Part shown: in pieces, positions 16,699-31,414 of the stretch | How the letters are laid out: each line of letters opens with the position of its first letter | Position numbering within the stretch: position 1 is the stretch's first letter | NCBI RefSeq assembly: GCF_900635955.1 | Contig: NZ_LR134201.1 | Coordinates: 868,001 to 932,000, forward strand | Length of the DNA: 64,000 nucleotides | From: Cedecea lapagei | GTDB taxonomy: Bacteria; Pseudomonadota; Gammaproteobacteria; Enterobacterales; Enterobacteriaceae | Reading direction: 5' to 3' | Program-made: the position numbers and the translations under genes | The notes under the pieces: generated by a model | The model's database searches: none | Seen by the model: the letters and a program-made list of their open reading frames with translations, nothing else | What the model was told of the DNA's origin: nothing

Positions 16699-19273
16699 AT
16701 GCGTCTGGATCGTCTTACTAATAAATTCCAGCTTGCTCTCGCCGATGCCCAGTCTCTAGCGCTTGGGCACGACAATCAATTCATCGAACCTCTTCATCTG
16801 ATGAGCGCTCTGCTCAATCAGGAAGGTGGATCCGTGCGTCCGTTGCTGACTTCTGCGGGAGTCAATGCGGGCAAATTACGTACCGACATCGAGCAGGCGC
16901 TTAGCCGTCTGCCCCAGGTGGAAGGCACCGGCGGTGACGTCCAGCCTTCTCAGGATTTGGTGCGTGTACTGAACCTGTGCGACAAGCTCGCACAAAAACG
17001 AAACGATAACTTTATTTCGTCAGAACTGTTTGTTCTGGCGGTGCTTGACTCACGCGGCACTCTGACCGACCTGCTGAAAGCAGCGGGCGCAGCGCCAGCG
17101 AACGTAACCGCCGCGATTGAGCAAATGCGTGGAGGGGGAGAGCGTGAACGATCAAGGTGCTGAAGACCAGCGTCAGGCATTGAAAAAATACACCGTCGAT
17201 TTAACCGAGCGGGCCGAACAAGGCAAACTGGATCCGGTGATTGGCCGCGATGAAGAGATTCGTCGTACCATTCAGGTGCTCCAGCGCCGTACCAAAAACA
17301 ACCCGGTATTGATTGGTGAACCGGGGGTCGGTAAAACGGCCATCGTTGAAGGGCTGGCGCAGCGCATTATCAATGGCGAAGTGCCTGAAGGGCTGAAAGG
17401 TCGTCGGGTTCTCGCGCTGGATATGGGCGCGCTGGTGGCCGGGGCCAAATACCGCGGTGAGTTTGAAGAGCGTCTGAAAGGCGTGCTGAACGATCTCGCT
17501 AAGCAGGAAGGCAACGTCATTCTGTTTATTGACGAGCTGCACACCATGGTAGGCGCAGGTAAGGCCGACGGTGCAATGGATGCCGGTAATATGCTCAAGC
17601 CGGCGCTTGCCCGCGGTGAACTGCACTGCGTTGGCGCGACCACGCTCGATGAATATCGCCAGTATATAGAGAAGGATGCTGCGCTTGAACGCCGCTTCCA
17701 GAAAGTGTTCGTGGCAGAGCCTTCCGTAGAAGACACTATCGCTATTCTGCGTGGCCTTAAAGAACGTTATGAGCTGCACCACCATGTGCAGATCACCGAC
17801 CCGGCAATTGTTGCGGCGGCAACGCTGTCTCATCGTTATATCGCCGATCGTCAGCTGCCGGACAAGGCCATAGACCTTATCGATGAAGCCGCGTCCAGCA
17901 TTCGTATGCAGATAGACTCCAAGCCGGAAGAGCTCGACCGCCTCGATCGCCGCATTATCCAGCTCAAGCTGGAGCAGCAGGCGCTGAAGAAAGAGTCTGA
18001 TGAGGCCAGCCTTAAACGTCTTAGTATGCTGAATGAAGAGCTGGAAGATAAAGAGCGTCAGTACTCTGAGCTGGAAGAAGAGTGGAAGGCGGAGAAAGCC
18101 TCGCTGTCCGGCACGCAGACCATTAAAGCGGAACTCGAGCAGGCGAAGATTGCGATCGAACAGGCTCGCCGCGTGGGTGACCTTGGGCGGATGTCAGAGC
18201 TGCAGTACGGCAAAATTCCTGAGCTGGAAAAACAGCTTGAGATTGCGACGCAGTCCGAAGGCAAAACGATGCGTCTGTTACGTAATAAAGTGACGGATGC
18301 GGAAATTGCCGAAGTGCTCGCTCGCTGGACCGGTATTCCTGTGGCGCGCATGCTTGAAGGCGAACGTGACAAACTGCTGCGGATGGAGAAAGATCTTCAT
18401 CAGCGCGTGATTGGCCAGGATGAAGCCGTCGAAGCGGTATCAAACGCTATTCGCCGTAGCCGTGCGGGGCTGTCCGATCCGAATCGCCCTATTGGTTCGT
18501 TCCTGTTCCTGGGGCCAACCGGGGTAGGTAAGACAGAACTCTGCAAAGCGTTAGCGAACTTTATGTTCGACAGCGACGATGCAATGGTGCGTATCGATAT
18601 GTCCGAGTTTATGGAGAAACACTCCGTCTCGCGGCTGGTGGGTGCGCCTCCTGGTTACGTCGGTTATGAAGAGGGCGGTTATCTGACTGAAGCCGTTCGT
18701 CGTCGTCCTTACTCAGTGATCCTGCTGGATGAGGTCGAGAAAGCACATCCTGATGTATTTAACATTCTGCTGCAGGTGCTGGACGACGGTCGCCTGACCG
18801 ATGGTCAGGGCAGAACCGTTGATTTCCGTAATACGGTGGTCATTATGACGTCCAACCTGGGGTCAGATTTAATCCAGGAACGCTTTGGCGAGCTGGATTA
18901 CGGCCATATGAAGGAGCTGGTGCTGGGCGTTGTCAGCCAAAGCTTCCGTCCGGAGTTCATTAACCGTATAGATGAGGTTGTGGTCTTCCATCCGCTGGGT
19001 GAGCGTCATATTGCTTCTATCGCTCAGATTCAGCTGCAGCGTCTTTATAAAAGACTGGAAGAGCGTGGCTACGGCGTGCACATCTCTGATGATGCCCTGA
19101 AGCTGCTTAGCGAAAATGGTTACGACCCGGTTTATGGGGCGCGTCCGCTAAAACGAGCTATCCAGCAGCAAATTGAGAACCCGTTGGCGCAGCAAATCCT
19201 CTCCGGAGAGCTGATTCCAGGAAAAACAATTCAGCTGGAAGTCAAAGACGACCGTATTGTGGCAGTGCAGTAA
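16699..19273 (+). pseudogene. clpB: ClpB disaggregase, +1 G frameshift at the internal start site
   Basis: Hsp100 disaggregase acting with DnaK. The sequence encodes the complete 857-residue ClpB except for one extra G in the run at 17134-17138. The first frame therefore stops at 17163 (N-domain only), while the rest continues in another frame. The extra G lies in the ribosome-binding site of the known internal GTG start (17144), which makes the short isoform. That isoform (17144-19273, 709 residues, both Walker motifs GEPGVGKT and GPTGVGKT) is intact. A sequencing error is the simplest explanation; a genuine split into N-domain and ClpB-deltaN is possible. Confidence 0.85.
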
Positions 19274-19286
19274 GTCACACAACGTA

Positions 19287-19315
19287 AAAAACGAGCCCAT
19301 TTGGGCTCGTTTTTG
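19287..19315 (+). terminator. clpB terminator
   Basis: Stem AAAACGAGCCCA / TGGGCTCGTTTT with loop TT, followed by a T-run, directly after clpB. Confidence 0.9.
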
Positions 19316-19397
19316 TTTGTAAAATAGCCAAACCTGGCCAGGATTTATACTCTTAGCCTGGAAAGTGAGCGATCGATAATTATTTTGTATTTTATAC

Positions 19398-19535
19398 TTG
19401 TCAGGCTCTGAGAACTCCCTATAATGCGCCTCCACTGACACGGCAAAGCGGCTTCGAAAGCGGCTTAACAACACCGAAGTCAGTCAGACGAAAGCGAGAA
19501 TAAACGCTTGACTCTGAAAGAGGAAAGCGTAATAT
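19398..19535 (+). promoter_or_regulatory. rRNA operon promoters P1 and P2
   Basis: P1: TTGTCA (19398-19403), 16 bp, TATAAT (19420-19425) with a GC-rich discriminator (GCGCC) typical of stringent control. P2: TTGACT (19508-19513), 16 bp, TAATAT (19530-19535). The upstream AT-rich stretch fits an UP/Fis region. This accounts for the gene-free stretch between clpB and the 16S gene. Confidence 0.85.
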
Positions 19536-19574
19536 ACGCCACCTCGAGTTAGCAAGCGAAAGCGCGTAACTCAC

Positions 19575-19586
19575 TGCTCTTTAACA
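19575..19586 (+). promoter_or_regulatory. rrn leader boxA antitermination site
   Basis: TGCTCTTTAACA, the rRNA leader boxA bound by NusB-S10. A second copy lies in the 16S-23S spacer (21497-21508). Confidence 0.85.
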
Positions 19587-19720
19587 ATTTATCAGACAAT
19601 CTGTGTGGGCACTCGCAGGATTGATATCTCAGCATCTTCGGATGCAACAAAATATCAAGTCTTGAAGAGTGACTACTGATTTTATAAACAGTTTTAATTC
19701 TTTGAGCATCAAACACTTTT

Positions 19721-21260
<1,540 letters not shown>

Positions 21261-21345
21261 CCTAATAGATACAACCCGCGTAGTGCTCACACAGATTGTC
21301 TGATAGATGTAGAGAAGCAAGGCGTCTTGCGATTGAGACTTCAGT

Positions 21346-21421
21346 GTCCCCTTCGTCTAGAGGCCCAGGACACCGCCCTTTCACGGCGGTAACAGGGGTT
21401 CGAATCCCCTAGGGGACGCCA
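21346..21421 (+). tRNA. gltW: tRNA-Glu (UUC)
   Basis: 76-nt tRNA in the 16S-23S spacer: acceptor GTCCCCT with AGGGGAC, anticodon TTC in CCTTTCACG, T-loop GGTTCGAATCC, and an encoded CCA end. Same tRNA as in E. coli rrnG. Confidence 0.98.
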
Positions 21422-21633
21422 CTTGCTGGTATGTAAGTGAAAGTTGCGTGCCGTTATATCTCAAAGCTGACTTGCAAGAGTCATGTTTGAGATATTTGCT
21501 CTTTAACAATCCGGAACAAGCTGAAAATTGAAACGACATGTCGTCTCATTCCTCCGTAATAAGGAATGGGGTTAAGACATGTTCGAGTCTCTCAAATTTT
21601 CATAATCTGAAGCGAAACATCTTCGGGTTGTGA

Positions 21634-24541
<2,908 letters not shown>

Positions 24542-24642
24542 ACAACACCGAAGGTGTTTTGCAGAGACGCAAGAAGATTTTCAGCTTAGTTCAGGATTAG
24601 GTTGATGGTTATATGAAAATATGACGGTCAACGAACAGAATT

Positions 24643-24762
24643 TGCCTGGCGGCCGTAGCGCGGTGGTCCCACCTGACCCCATGCCGAACTCAGAAGTGAA
24701 ACGCCGTAGCGCCGATGGTAGTGTGGGGTCTCCCCATGCGAGAGTAGGGAACTGCCAGGCAT
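24643..24762 (+). rRNA. rrfG: 5S ribosomal RNA
   Basis: 120 nt from TGCCTGGCGGCCGTAGCG to GAACTGCCAGGCAT, with complementary ends forming helix I. Confidence 0.98.
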
Positions 24763-24973
24763 CAAATAAAACAGAAAACCTCAGCCTGACGGCTGGGGTT
24801 TTTTGTTTATGTGCTATCTGCAGGCCCTGCTCTCAGAGAGTAGGACAAATCCGTCGGGAACGGATTTGAACGTTGCGCAGCAACGGCCCGAAGGGTGGCG
24901 GGCAGGACGCCCGCCATAAACTGCCCGCATCAAATAAAACAGAAAACCTCAGCCTGACGGCTGGGGTTTTTTG
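24763..24973 (+). terminator. Tandem rrn terminators T1 and T2
   Basis: Two copies of a strong terminator (CCTCAGCC TGAC GGCTGGGG then TTTTTT). They lie within a 47-bp perfect direct repeat, at 24759-24805 and 24927-24973. Between them lies the GGACAAATCCG...CGGATTTGAACG hairpin region typical of rrn ends. The remaining bases to kgtP (to 25131) hold its leader; I see no gene there. Confidence 0.9.
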
Positions 24974-25131
24974 CTTTCAGGCTGAATTCCTCCATGAAAA
25001 CCTCAGATTGCTCACAAAAATCACTGTAACAACTCAGCAACAAGAAACTTCACGTCACAAAATTTCTTTCTCCTGCTTTACTGGATCCCGGGGTATGACG
25101 CCCGTTCAGGAAGACAGGAGAAGAAAATAAA

Positions 25132-26430
25132 ATGATTGAAACAACAAGTGAAGAAAGCATTGCGCTGACGGCGGCTGATACTCGTCGTCGCGTTTGGGCA
25201 ATTGTCGGTGCCTCATCGGGGAATCTGGTTGAGTGGTTTGATTTTTATGTTTATTCGTTCTGCTCGCTCTATTTCGCACATATCTTTTTCCCCGCCGGAA
25301 ATACCACTACCCAGCTTCTGCAAACGGCGGGTGTCTTTGCTGCTGGTTTCCTGATGCGACCGATCGGCGGTTGGCTGTTTGGCTATATCGCTGACAAACA
25401 TGGGCGCAAAAATTCCATGCTGATCTCGGTCTGCATGATGTGTTTTGGTTCTTTGGTGATTGCCTGTCTGCCAGGATACGCCACCATCGGTACCTGGGCT
25501 CCGGCACTATTACTTTTGGCTCGCCTGTTTCAGGGCTTATCCGTGGGCGGAGAGTATGGAACCAGCGCGACATACATGAGTGAAGTGGCCGTTGAGGGGC
25601 GTAAAGGATTCTATGCTTCATTCCAGTACGTTACGCTCATTGGTGGTCAGCTAACTGCGCTGTTAGTGGTGGTTATCCTTCAGCAAGTGCTAAGTGATGA
25701 GGATCTGCGAAGCTGGGGATGGAGAATTCCCTTTGCGATAGGTGCCGTGCTGGCTATTGTTGCCCTTTATCTTCGTCGCTCTCTGGATGAAACGTCAGAT
25801 AAAGCAACGCGCTCACATAAAGATGCCGGTACGCTATCCGGACTCTGGAAGAACCGCAAAGCGTTCATTATGGTGCTTGGTTTTACCGCCGGCGGATCCC
25901 TTGCTTTCTATACCTTCACCACTTATATGCAGAAGTACCTGGTAAATACGGCGGGGATGCATGCCAATACGGCCAGCGCGCTGATGACCTTTGCGCTGTT
26001 TATTTTCATGGTGATCCAGCCGTTCTTTGGTGCACTGTCGGATAAGATTGGCCGTCGTAGCTCAATGCTCTGCTTTGGTGGGCTAGCGGCTGTGCTAACT
26101 GTGCCTATTTTGACGGCTTTACAGAATGTGAGTTCGCCGTACGCAGCTTTTGCCCTGGTGATGGCGGCGCTTATCATTGTCAGCTTTTATACCTCAATCA
26201 GCGGCATTCTTAAGGCTGAAATGTTCCCGCCAGAAGTCCGGGCCCTGGGCGTTGGGCTCTCCTATGCGGTAGCTAATGCCCTGTTTGGCGGCTCCGCAGA
26301 GTATGTCGCTCTTTCACTGAAATCGATGGGCAGCGAAACGGCCTTTTTCTGGTATGTCTCGGGAATGGGAGCGCTGGCGTTTGTTGTTTCTTTGCTACTG
26401 CACCGCAAAGGAAGAGGTATCAAACTCTAG
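25132..26430 (+). CDS. kgtP: Alpha-ketoglutarate permease KgtP
   Basis: Proton symporter for 2-oxoglutarate in the inner membrane, metabolite:H+ symporter branch of the major facilitator superfamily, with twelve hydrophobic segments. Conserved NLVEWFDFYVYSF at the N-terminus and the loop 2-3 motif GYIADKHGRKNSM are visible. 432 residues as in E. coli. Separate transcription unit after the rRNA terminators. Confidence 0.95.
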   Translation: MIETTSEESIALTAADTRRRVWAIVGASSGNLVEWFDFYVYSFCSLYFAHIFFPAGNTTTQLLQTAGVFAAGFLMRPIGGWLFGYIADKHGRKNSMLISVCMMCFGSLVIACLPGYATIGTWAPALLLLARLFQGLSVGGEYGTSATYMSEVAVEGRKGFYASFQYVTLIGGQLTALLVVVILQQVLSDEDLRSWGWRIPFAIGAVLAIVALYLRRSLDETSDKATRSHKDAGTLSGLWKNRKAFIMVLGFTAGGSLAFYTFTTYMQKYLVNTAGMHANTASALMTFALFIFMVIQPFFGALSDKIGRRSSMLCFGGLAAVLTVPILTALQNVSSPYAAFALVMAALIIVSFYTSISGILKAEMFPPEVRALGVGLSYAVANALFGGSAEYVALSLKSMGSETAFFWYVSGMGALAFVVSLLLHRKGRGIKL

Positions 26431-26435
26431 AAATA

Positions 26436-26468
26436 AAAAGCCCTGCGGTGTTGGACTGCAGGGCTTCA
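26436..26468. terminator. Bidirectional terminator kgtP/pssA
   Basis: Stem AAGCCCTGC / GCAGGGCTT with loop GGTGTTGGACT, flanked by A and T tracts between two convergent genes. Confidence 0.85.
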
Positions 26469-26472
26469 ACTT

Positions 26473-27828
26473 TTAAAGAATACGGCTTATCAACCGGTCT
26501 ATGCGGATACGACGCAGGCGCCGGATCAGCTTGCGAACCTTCACCGGGTATTCAGCGATGCTTTGCAGATCGCGATAATGCTTAACGACCGTTGTATGGG
26601 TACGGATAAGCTCCAGCTCTTTGGTCCGCATGCCTTCAAGCTCTCTTTTCGGATCGTGGATCAGCAGGGCATTCTCCAGATCCAGACGCCAGGCGCGCGG
26701 GTTAAGGTTGTTCCCGGTCAGCAGCATCCACTCGTTGTCCACCCACATTCCTTTCAGGTGATAGCTGTTATCGCCATCTTTCCACAAACGGACAATCAGC
26801 TGCCCGGTGTTCACATAATACTGAAGGCGGCTGAGGAAGCGGCGGAGGTTGATCTCGTAGAGGTAAGGCAGGGCACCGATAATCTTAAACGGCTGATCTT
26901 CCGGAATATAGAAATCGTTGGCCGTTTTGTCGCCAACGATAATCTCAACCTGTTTGCCATCACGCAGGAGCTGAATGATATTGCGCACCAGCACCGCAGG
27001 CAGGTTGAAGTATGGCGTGCAGATGGTGAGCTTGTGCTCAGCACACGGCATAAGATGGAAGATGGTCTTATTCAGCAGGCTGGATTTCCCAAGCCCGACC
27101 AGAGGCGTAACTGAAAGCCGATCGTTGTCCGCGTCACCGTGGAAGACAAAGCTGGCGTCCCGGAGCTCCTGGCGGAAAAGGCGAATATCGTTTTTGATTT
27201 CCGGGCTTTTTACTCTTTCGGCAACGTCCAGGCGATGTACCGCCCGGCCATTCACCAGATTCTGGTTCACCCAGCCATACATGATGTCCGCTAACGAGCG
27301 ATTGCTGATGATCTGATAGCGGTCGTAGCGATACTTATCATGCTGATGAAGATAGACGTCATTGAGGCTGGCGCCGCTATAGAAGACGCTGTCATCAATG
27401 ATAAAACCTTTGAAGTGCAACACGCCAAGGGCTTCACGAGTATTGACGGGAACACCGTAGATCGGAATATTCACATCAGGGAACTGCTCAGCCATACGGT
27501 GATACCAGTCCGCATTGGTGTTGGTTGCGGCAACACCAATACGTCCGCGCTGAGCACGGTGCCAGTCAACCAGAACGGAAACTTCAAGCTCCGGCCGCTG
27601 CTGTTTAGCCTGATAAAGCGCGGACAGGATCCCGTTACCGGCGTCATCCTGCTCAAGGTACAGCGCAATGATACAGATGCGTTGTGTTGCGCCCGCTATT
27701 TTTTTCAGCAGCGTTTCGCGGAAGTCCGCCGGGGTGAACAGGGTTTCTACATCATCAACTGATTGAGAAAGCTTCGGTAACTGGGCAAGGTGTTGTTGAT
27801 GTTTATTACGTTTAAATTTAGACAACAT
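26473..27828 (-). CDS. pssA: Phosphatidylserine synthase PssA
   Basis: Makes phosphatidylserine from CDP-diacylglycerol and serine, the committed step to phosphatidylethanolamine. Phospholipase D superfamily with two HKD motifs, HFKGFIID and HLKGMWVD. A basic C-terminus (RKLIRRLRRIRIDRLISRIL) fits peripheral membrane and ribosome association. The start at the second ATG (MLSKFKRNKHQ) gives the 451 residues of E. coli. Confidence 0.95.
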   Translation of the reverse strand: MLSKFKRNKHQQHLAQLPKLSQSVDDVETLFTPADFRETLLKKIAGATQRICIIALYLEQDDAGNGILSALYQAKQQRPELEVSVLVDWHRAQRGRIGVAATNTNADWYHRMAEQFPDVNIPIYGVPVNTREALGVLHFKGFIIDDSVFYSGASLNDVYLHQHDKYRYDRYQIISNRSLADIMYGWVNQNLVNGRAVHRLDVAERVKSPEIKNDIRLFRQELRDASFVFHGDADNDRLSVTPLVGLGKSSLLNKTIFHLMPCAEHKLTICTPYFNLPAVLVRNIIQLLRDGKQVEIIVGDKTANDFYIPEDQPFKIIGALPYLYEINLRRFLSRLQYYVNTGQLIVRLWKDGDNSYHLKGMWVDNEWMLLTGNNLNPRAWRLDLENALLIHDPKRELEGMRTKELELIRTHTTVVKHYRDLQSIAEYPVKVRKLIRRLRRIRIDRLISRIL

Positions 27829-27942
27829 CACAGTGCTTATCTTCTCTCTTCATTGGATGGCCTTCTGCAAAATCCAGACGTCAGAACTTGCTGATAATAC
27901 CACTACTGCCAGGCAAAGTGAGTATGTTTTCAAGTACCTTAC

Positions 27943-30603
27943 TCACGAATCTGCGCTTTTACCCAGCGGTAGCGTCAGGCTCACAATGCCATCTTCCAGC
28001 TGAATATCAACGCTGAAACCCAGTTTACGGGCCAGAGTTATCATGCCCTGGTTATTCGGCATCGTGATGCCATTTAGCCGTTGGAGGCCGTGTTGTCTGG
28101 TGTAATCGATGAGTTTAGCCAGCAGGCGACGGCCCAACCCAAGCCCTTTCAGGTCGGAGCGAACCAGTACGGCAAACTCGGCATCAACGTTATCCGGATC
28201 TGAAATTGCGCGCGTCACGCCCAGGATCTCATCGGTCTCTTTCATGCGGCGAACGGCAACGAACGCCATTTCCCGATCGTAGTCGATCTGCGTCATATTG
28301 GCTAAATCTTCGTGGGTAAATTCATTGATCTCGCTGAAGTAGCGATAGTAGAGATCTTCTTTCGTTACCTGGGCAATAAAGCGCTGCAGCTGAGGCTCAT
28401 CTTCCGGCAGGATCGGTCGGAACAGGCAACGATCGCCATTTTTAAGCTGCACAATCTCTTCCAGCTGATGGGGATAGGGGCGCACGGCCAGCCGGGCGTC
28501 CGCATCACCCGTAAATTCGGCCAATTCGAGGGTAACATCCAGCAGAGTAAAGTCGCTGCCGGAGGCCAGCAGCGGGTGAATATCAAGCCGCGTTATCTCC
28601 GGGCAATCGATGATTAAGTTAGAGACCCGCACCAGCACTTCACTGATGCCGGCGATGTCCAGCGGACGTAATGCGCTTCGGCTGCGGATTTTGCCGCTCT
28701 TAATCGCCTGAATCACGAGATAGCGGGCAAGATTCATGTTCAGCGGGGGAAGGGCTACGGCAGCCTGTCTGTCGGGTCGCCATTCTACGCCGCCTTCTCC
28801 CAGCATAATCAAAGGACCAAATACCGGGTCGTGCTCAACGACAACTCGTAGCTCCTGTGCGCCCGCGCGGTTTGCCATACTTTGTACCAGAAGGCCGTGA
28901 ATTCGCGCCTGTGGCCAGGTCATTTTAACGCGATCGACGATGGCTTCTGCCGCCTGCTGAACCTCAATTGCCGTGCGTAAATAAAGCATAACGCCCTGAA
29001 CTTCAGACTTATGGGGAATGTCGGGAGAGCGAAGTTTCAACGCGACGGGATAGCCAATCTGCTCGGCGATATGCACGGCTTCCGCACTGTCACCGGCAAT
29101 CCAGGTTGGCAGCGTCGTCAGGCCATAAGCTTTGAGGACTGGCCTGACTTCATGCGTATCAAGCGTAGTAGCGCCCTGATGCAGCGCCTGCTGAATCAGA
29201 TGATGGGCTTCGCCTGTATTTGCAGTGAGGTTGGCGGGGAGCGCAGGCGTTTCACGGAGCTGCTTCTGGTTACGCCGATACTCCACCATATGCATAAAGG
29301 CAGTAACCGCGCCTTCCGGCGTTCGGTAGGTGGGGATACCGGCATCGCTAAACAGGCGCCTGGCCTCCTGAGAGGAAAACTCACCGCACCAGTTGGTTAT
29401 CATTGTCAGGTATTTCCCGCGGGGATGCCGCTGTAGCAAATCAATCAGGGCCAGGGCGTTTGCTGTCCCTGGGGCCGCAGCACTGGGAGAATGAATAACC
29501 ATCAGGGCATCAAAGTCGTGGCTATCCAGTAATTTTTCCACGGCCAGCAGGTAGCGGCCGGGCGTTGCATCATCACGCAGGTCTATCGGGTTGCCTGCTT
29601 CAACGCCTGCAGGAAGCACTTCAGCAAGCGCGCGGGTCGTTTCTTCACTTAATGTCGCCAGCTTGCCGTTGCGTAGCCACAGCTCATCAAGCGCCAGCGC
29701 CGCCGGTGCTGCACCATTACTGACAATCATCAGCCGATCGCCGCGCAGAGGGCGCATATGGCTCAGGGTTTCAACGGCGGAGAACAGTTCATGCGTGTCC
29801 TGCACGCGCAGTAAACCCGCACGTTGAATCGCCGCGTCCCACGCAGCATCCAGGCCTGGATGCGTTTTCAGCAGGGTTTGGGCTTTACTGCTACGTCCAC
29901 TTTTGATGACCAGGATGGGCTTATTACGTGAGGCGCTTCGTGCGGCCGAAACGAAGCGGCGGGCATCGCTAAGGTGTTCAAGATAAAGCAAAATAGCGCT
30001 GGTTTTGCTATCTCTTGCCAGGTAGTCAAGCAGCTCATCCACGTCGATATCCAGACTGTCTCCGAGGGCGATAAACCACGAGAAGCCCATCTCACGCTGC
30101 TGCGCCCAGTCCAGAATAGTATTAGAAACTGCAGCGGACTGGGAAATGAACGCCAGTTTTCCCTTTTGGATCGGTACCGGCGAGAAGCTGGCGTTTAACC
30201 CCTGCCAGGGCGCTAAAAGACCAAGGCTATTGGGGCCAAGCAGACGAATTTGCCAGCGGGCCGCGCAGGCCAGCAGTTCAGGCAGTTGTTCAGGCGGAGC
30301 AGAGAGGATAATGCAGGCTTTGCAGCCTTTGTTTCCCAGATCGTCAAGCAGACCGAGGTTGCGGCGTGAATGGGTACAGATAATCGCGAGGTCGGGCGCA
30401 AGCGGCAGGCTGGCAATATCCGGCCAGGCAAGTACGCCGCAAACAGCTTTGTGGGTTGGCGTGACCGGCATCACCGGGCCGCTGAAGCCGCCGGCAAGCA
30501 AATTACGCATCATTAAGTAACCAGCGCGATCGGCCTTTGCCGACGCACCGATGACGGCAATCGATTTAGGACGCAGCAGCGCTTCCAGGCCTCGTTGACT
30601 CAC
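27943..30603 (-). CDS. patZ: Protein lysine acetyltransferase PatZ (Pat/YfiQ)
   Basis: Acetyl-CoA-dependent protein acetyltransferase whose best known target is acetyl-CoA synthetase. The large N-terminal part resembles ADP-forming acyl-CoA synthetases: CoA-binding domain from about residue 8 (PKSIAVIGASAKADRAGYL), a ligase-CoA domain, and ATP-grasp from about 480. A C-terminal GNAT domain (about 725-886, with GLGLGRRLLAKLI) does the acetyl transfer. 886 residues, as in E. coli. Downstream of tapT on the same strand. Confidence 0.94.
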   Translation of the reverse strand: MSQRGLEALLRPKSIAVIGASAKADRAGYLMMRNLLAGGFSGPVMPVTPTHKAVCGVLAWPDIASLPLAPDLAIICTHSRRNLGLLDDLGNKGCKACIILSAPPEQLPELLACAARWQIRLLGPNSLGLLAPWQGLNASFSPVPIQKGKLAFISQSAAVSNTILDWAQQREMGFSWFIALGDSLDIDVDELLDYLARDSKTSAILLYLEHLSDARRFVSAARSASRNKPILVIKSGRSSKAQTLLKTHPGLDAAWDAAIQRAGLLRVQDTHELFSAVETLSHMRPLRGDRLMIVSNGAAPAALALDELWLRNGKLATLSEETTRALAEVLPAGVEAGNPIDLRDDATPGRYLLAVEKLLDSHDFDALMVIHSPSAAAPGTANALALIDLLQRHPRGKYLTMITNWCGEFSSQEARRLFSDAGIPTYRTPEGAVTAFMHMVEYRRNQKQLRETPALPANLTANTGEAHHLIQQALHQGATTLDTHEVRPVLKAYGLTTLPTWIAGDSAEAVHIAEQIGYPVALKLRSPDIPHKSEVQGVMLYLRTAIEVQQAAEAIVDRVKMTWPQARIHGLLVQSMANRAGAQELRVVVEHDPVFGPLIMLGEGGVEWRPDRQAAVALPPLNMNLARYLVIQAIKSGKIRSRSALRPLDIAGISEVLVRVSNLIIDCPEITRLDIHPLLASGSDFTLLDVTLELAEFTGDADARLAVRPYPHQLEEIVQLKNGDRCLFRPILPEDEPQLQRFIAQVTKEDLYYRYFSEINEFTHEDLANMTQIDYDREMAFVAVRRMKETDEILGVTRAISDPDNVDAEFAVLVRSDLKGLGLGRRLLAKLIDYTRQHGLQRLNGITMPNNQGMITLARKLGFSVDIQLEDGIVSLTLPLGKSADS

Positions 30604-30635
30604 GACTCTCTCCCCTGAGTGATGTTCAGGAGAGT

Positions 30636-31340
30636 CTAAACGTTTTCTGCAACTTCTGCTGTGACGCTGCCCTGATGATGGGGTTTCCCTGCCAGATAGC
30701 GCTCGCGAAAAAGGGTGAAGTGCTGCGTTAGCCCCTCGGAGGCATGGGTATCGCCAGCCAGTTCTAGCAGGGCGGCGGCGACTTCCGCAGTACAGTATTG
30801 GCCCTCAGCGTGCGCTTCCCGCAGGCGATAAGCGGAGGTGATACTCAGATCAACAGAGATCACCGGGAGCTTGTCGAGGTAAGGGCTTTTACGGAACATT
30901 TTGCGCGCTTCGGTCCAGGTACCATCAAGCATAATAAATAGCGGCGGCTTCCCGGTGACCGGAGGCGTTGTCAGAACTTCCCGATCCCCGTCGGCATAAG
31001 AGGCGGGGAAGACCACCATTGGCTGATAGTCGGGATTAGCGACAAGTTCCAGCAGCGCTTCCGGCGGCTCCGTGCGTGACCATTGAAACGCCTCGGTATT
31101 CGGCAAAATATCGGCAATTAGCCGCCCGGTATTGCTGGGCTTCATGGGTTCCGTGTCGAACATGACCAGGCAAAAGCGGCTGCGTGCAGTTTGCGGCTGA
31201 AGCGTCTCGCACAGGCAGTTTTTCAGCGGCAGCAGGCAACGCTGGCAGCGGCGAACGCGGTTACCACGGGCAAGAAATGGGCGAGTTGCACGAGCAAGGC
31301 GGGCAGCACGAAGGCGGAGAACGGCGTTTTCGGTCATCAA
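30636..31340 (-). CDS. tapT: tRNA-uridine aminocarboxypropyltransferase TapT (YfiP, DTW domain)
   Basis: DTW-domain enzyme that installs acp3U at position 47 of several tRNAs. A zinc-binding cysteine cluster near the N-terminus (CQRCLLPLKNCLC) and the family signature DGTW (LDGTWTEARKMF) are present. 234 residues. An ATG one codon downstream is an equally good start. It precedes patZ by 32 bp, probably one operon. Confidence 0.9.
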   Translation of the reverse strand: MMTENAVLRLRAARLARATRPFLARGNRVRRCQRCLLPLKNCLCETLQPQTARSRFCLVMFDTEPMKPSNTGRLIADILPNTEAFQWSRTEPPEALLELVANPDYQPMVVFPASYADGDREVLTTPPVTGKPPLFIMLDGTWTEARKMFRKSPYLDKLPVISVDLSITSAYRLREAHAEGQYCTAEVAAALLELAGDTHASEGLTQHFTLFRERYLAGKPHHQGSVTAEVAENV

Positions 31341-31414
31341 TGAAGGAGGCTTAGCTAAAAACGCTATTCTAACGTAGATATCAAAGAGGGGGCCGAAAAA
31401 ATGCCCCCGCAGGA

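Noticed and set aside
31390..31412. Hairpin downstream of trxC (GGGGGC and GCCCCC arms)
   Set aside because: The T-rich run lies in the loop, not after the stem, so it is not a typical terminator.
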